From NCBI GenBank assembly GCA_027449725.1, contig DAIDLB010000021.1, positions 1 to 6,273 on the forward strand: a stretch of 6,273 nt of DNA, written 5' to 3'. Below, in pieces: positions 6,251-6,273 of the stretch. Positions within the stretch are counted from its first letter, which is position 1. Every line of letters starts with the position of its first letter. Under the pieces are notes generated by a model. The model saw only the letters and a program-made list of their open reading frames with translations, made no database searches and was not told the origin of the DNA. A program made the translations under genes and the position numbers. This stretch comes from Chlamydiota bacterium (GTDB taxonomy: Bacteria > Chlamydiota > Chlamydiia > Chlamydiales > SM23-39).

Positions 6251-6265
6251 TTGCACGGAGTGCAA
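6251..6265. repeat. Small hairpin TTGCAC-GGA-GTGCAA
   Basis: A perfect 6-bp stem with a 3-base loop near the window end. No T-run follows, so it is not a terminator as seen; it may be part of the repeat unit that continues past the window. Confidence 0.5.
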
Positions 6266-6273
6266 TGGTCTCG

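Larger units (their letters stand above)
6034..6273. other. Intergenic tail with repeat-like DNA, no supportable gene
   Basis: These 240 bases after proC hold no ORF with a recognisable product. The minus strand has one frame open from the window edge back to about 6080, but without a start or a known motif. No convincing rho-independent terminator follows proC. The stretch is rich in inverted and direct repeats (separate entries), which suggests a dispersed repeat or the margin of a mobile element. Confidence 0.5.
6087..6273. mobile_element. Possible end of an IS5-family-like element or dispersed repeat (partial)
   Basis: GAGACTGTCCACAAACTGG from 6087 resembles terminal repeats of IS5-family elements, which as I recall often begin with a G-rich GACTGT sequence. 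It is preceded directly by CTAA (6083-6086), which fits the YTAR target of IS5-type insertions. No transposase is visible and the other end is outside the window. It may instead be a genome-specific intergenic repeat. Confidence 0.22.

Overview
The window is a compact bacterial stretch of moderate-to-high GC by eye, with four intact genes, one interrupted gene and a 240-base tail of repeat-like DNA. The best taxonomic clue is a protein of the ATP/ADP nucleotide translocase (NTT) superfamily fused to a long HEAT-repeat tail, lying in an operon with a HAMP/RsbU-like signalling protein. Together these suggest an environmental member of the Chlamydiota (Parachlamydiales type) or a related host-associated bacterium. 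This is inference from gene content; there is no rRNA or other marker to confirm it.

Layout. (1) 14-1057, + strand: low-specificity L-threonine aldolase (ltaE), full length and alignable end to end, but broken by one in-frame TAG at 464-466. (2) 5134 down to 1051, - strand: a three-gene operon. It encodes an NTT-like membrane protein with C-terminal HEAT repeats (913 aa), a stand-alone cyclic-nucleotide-binding-fold protein (141 aa), and a two-helix HAMP protein with a degenerate SpoIIE/RsbU-type PP2C domain (307 aa). Both internal junctions are ATGA stop/start overlaps, so the three are probably translationally coupled. The last gene meets ltaE tail to tail with a 7-bp overlap. (3) 5135-5223: a short divergent promoter region. 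(4) 5224-6033, + strand: proC, pyrroline-5-carboxylate reductase, intact. (5) 6034-6273: no supportable gene; nested inverted repeats, a direct repeat, small palindromes and a possible IS5-family-like end.

How the parts work together. ltaE (glycine/threonine metabolism) and proC (last step of proline synthesis) are unrelated housekeeping genes flanking the operon. The operon is the most interesting part: a transporter-fold membrane protein with a large soluble scaffold, a possible nucleotide sensor and a membrane-anchored pseudophosphatase, made together. I propose that it forms a membrane signalling or sensing module, possibly tied to nucleotide status or partner switching. That role is inferred from domains and gene order only.
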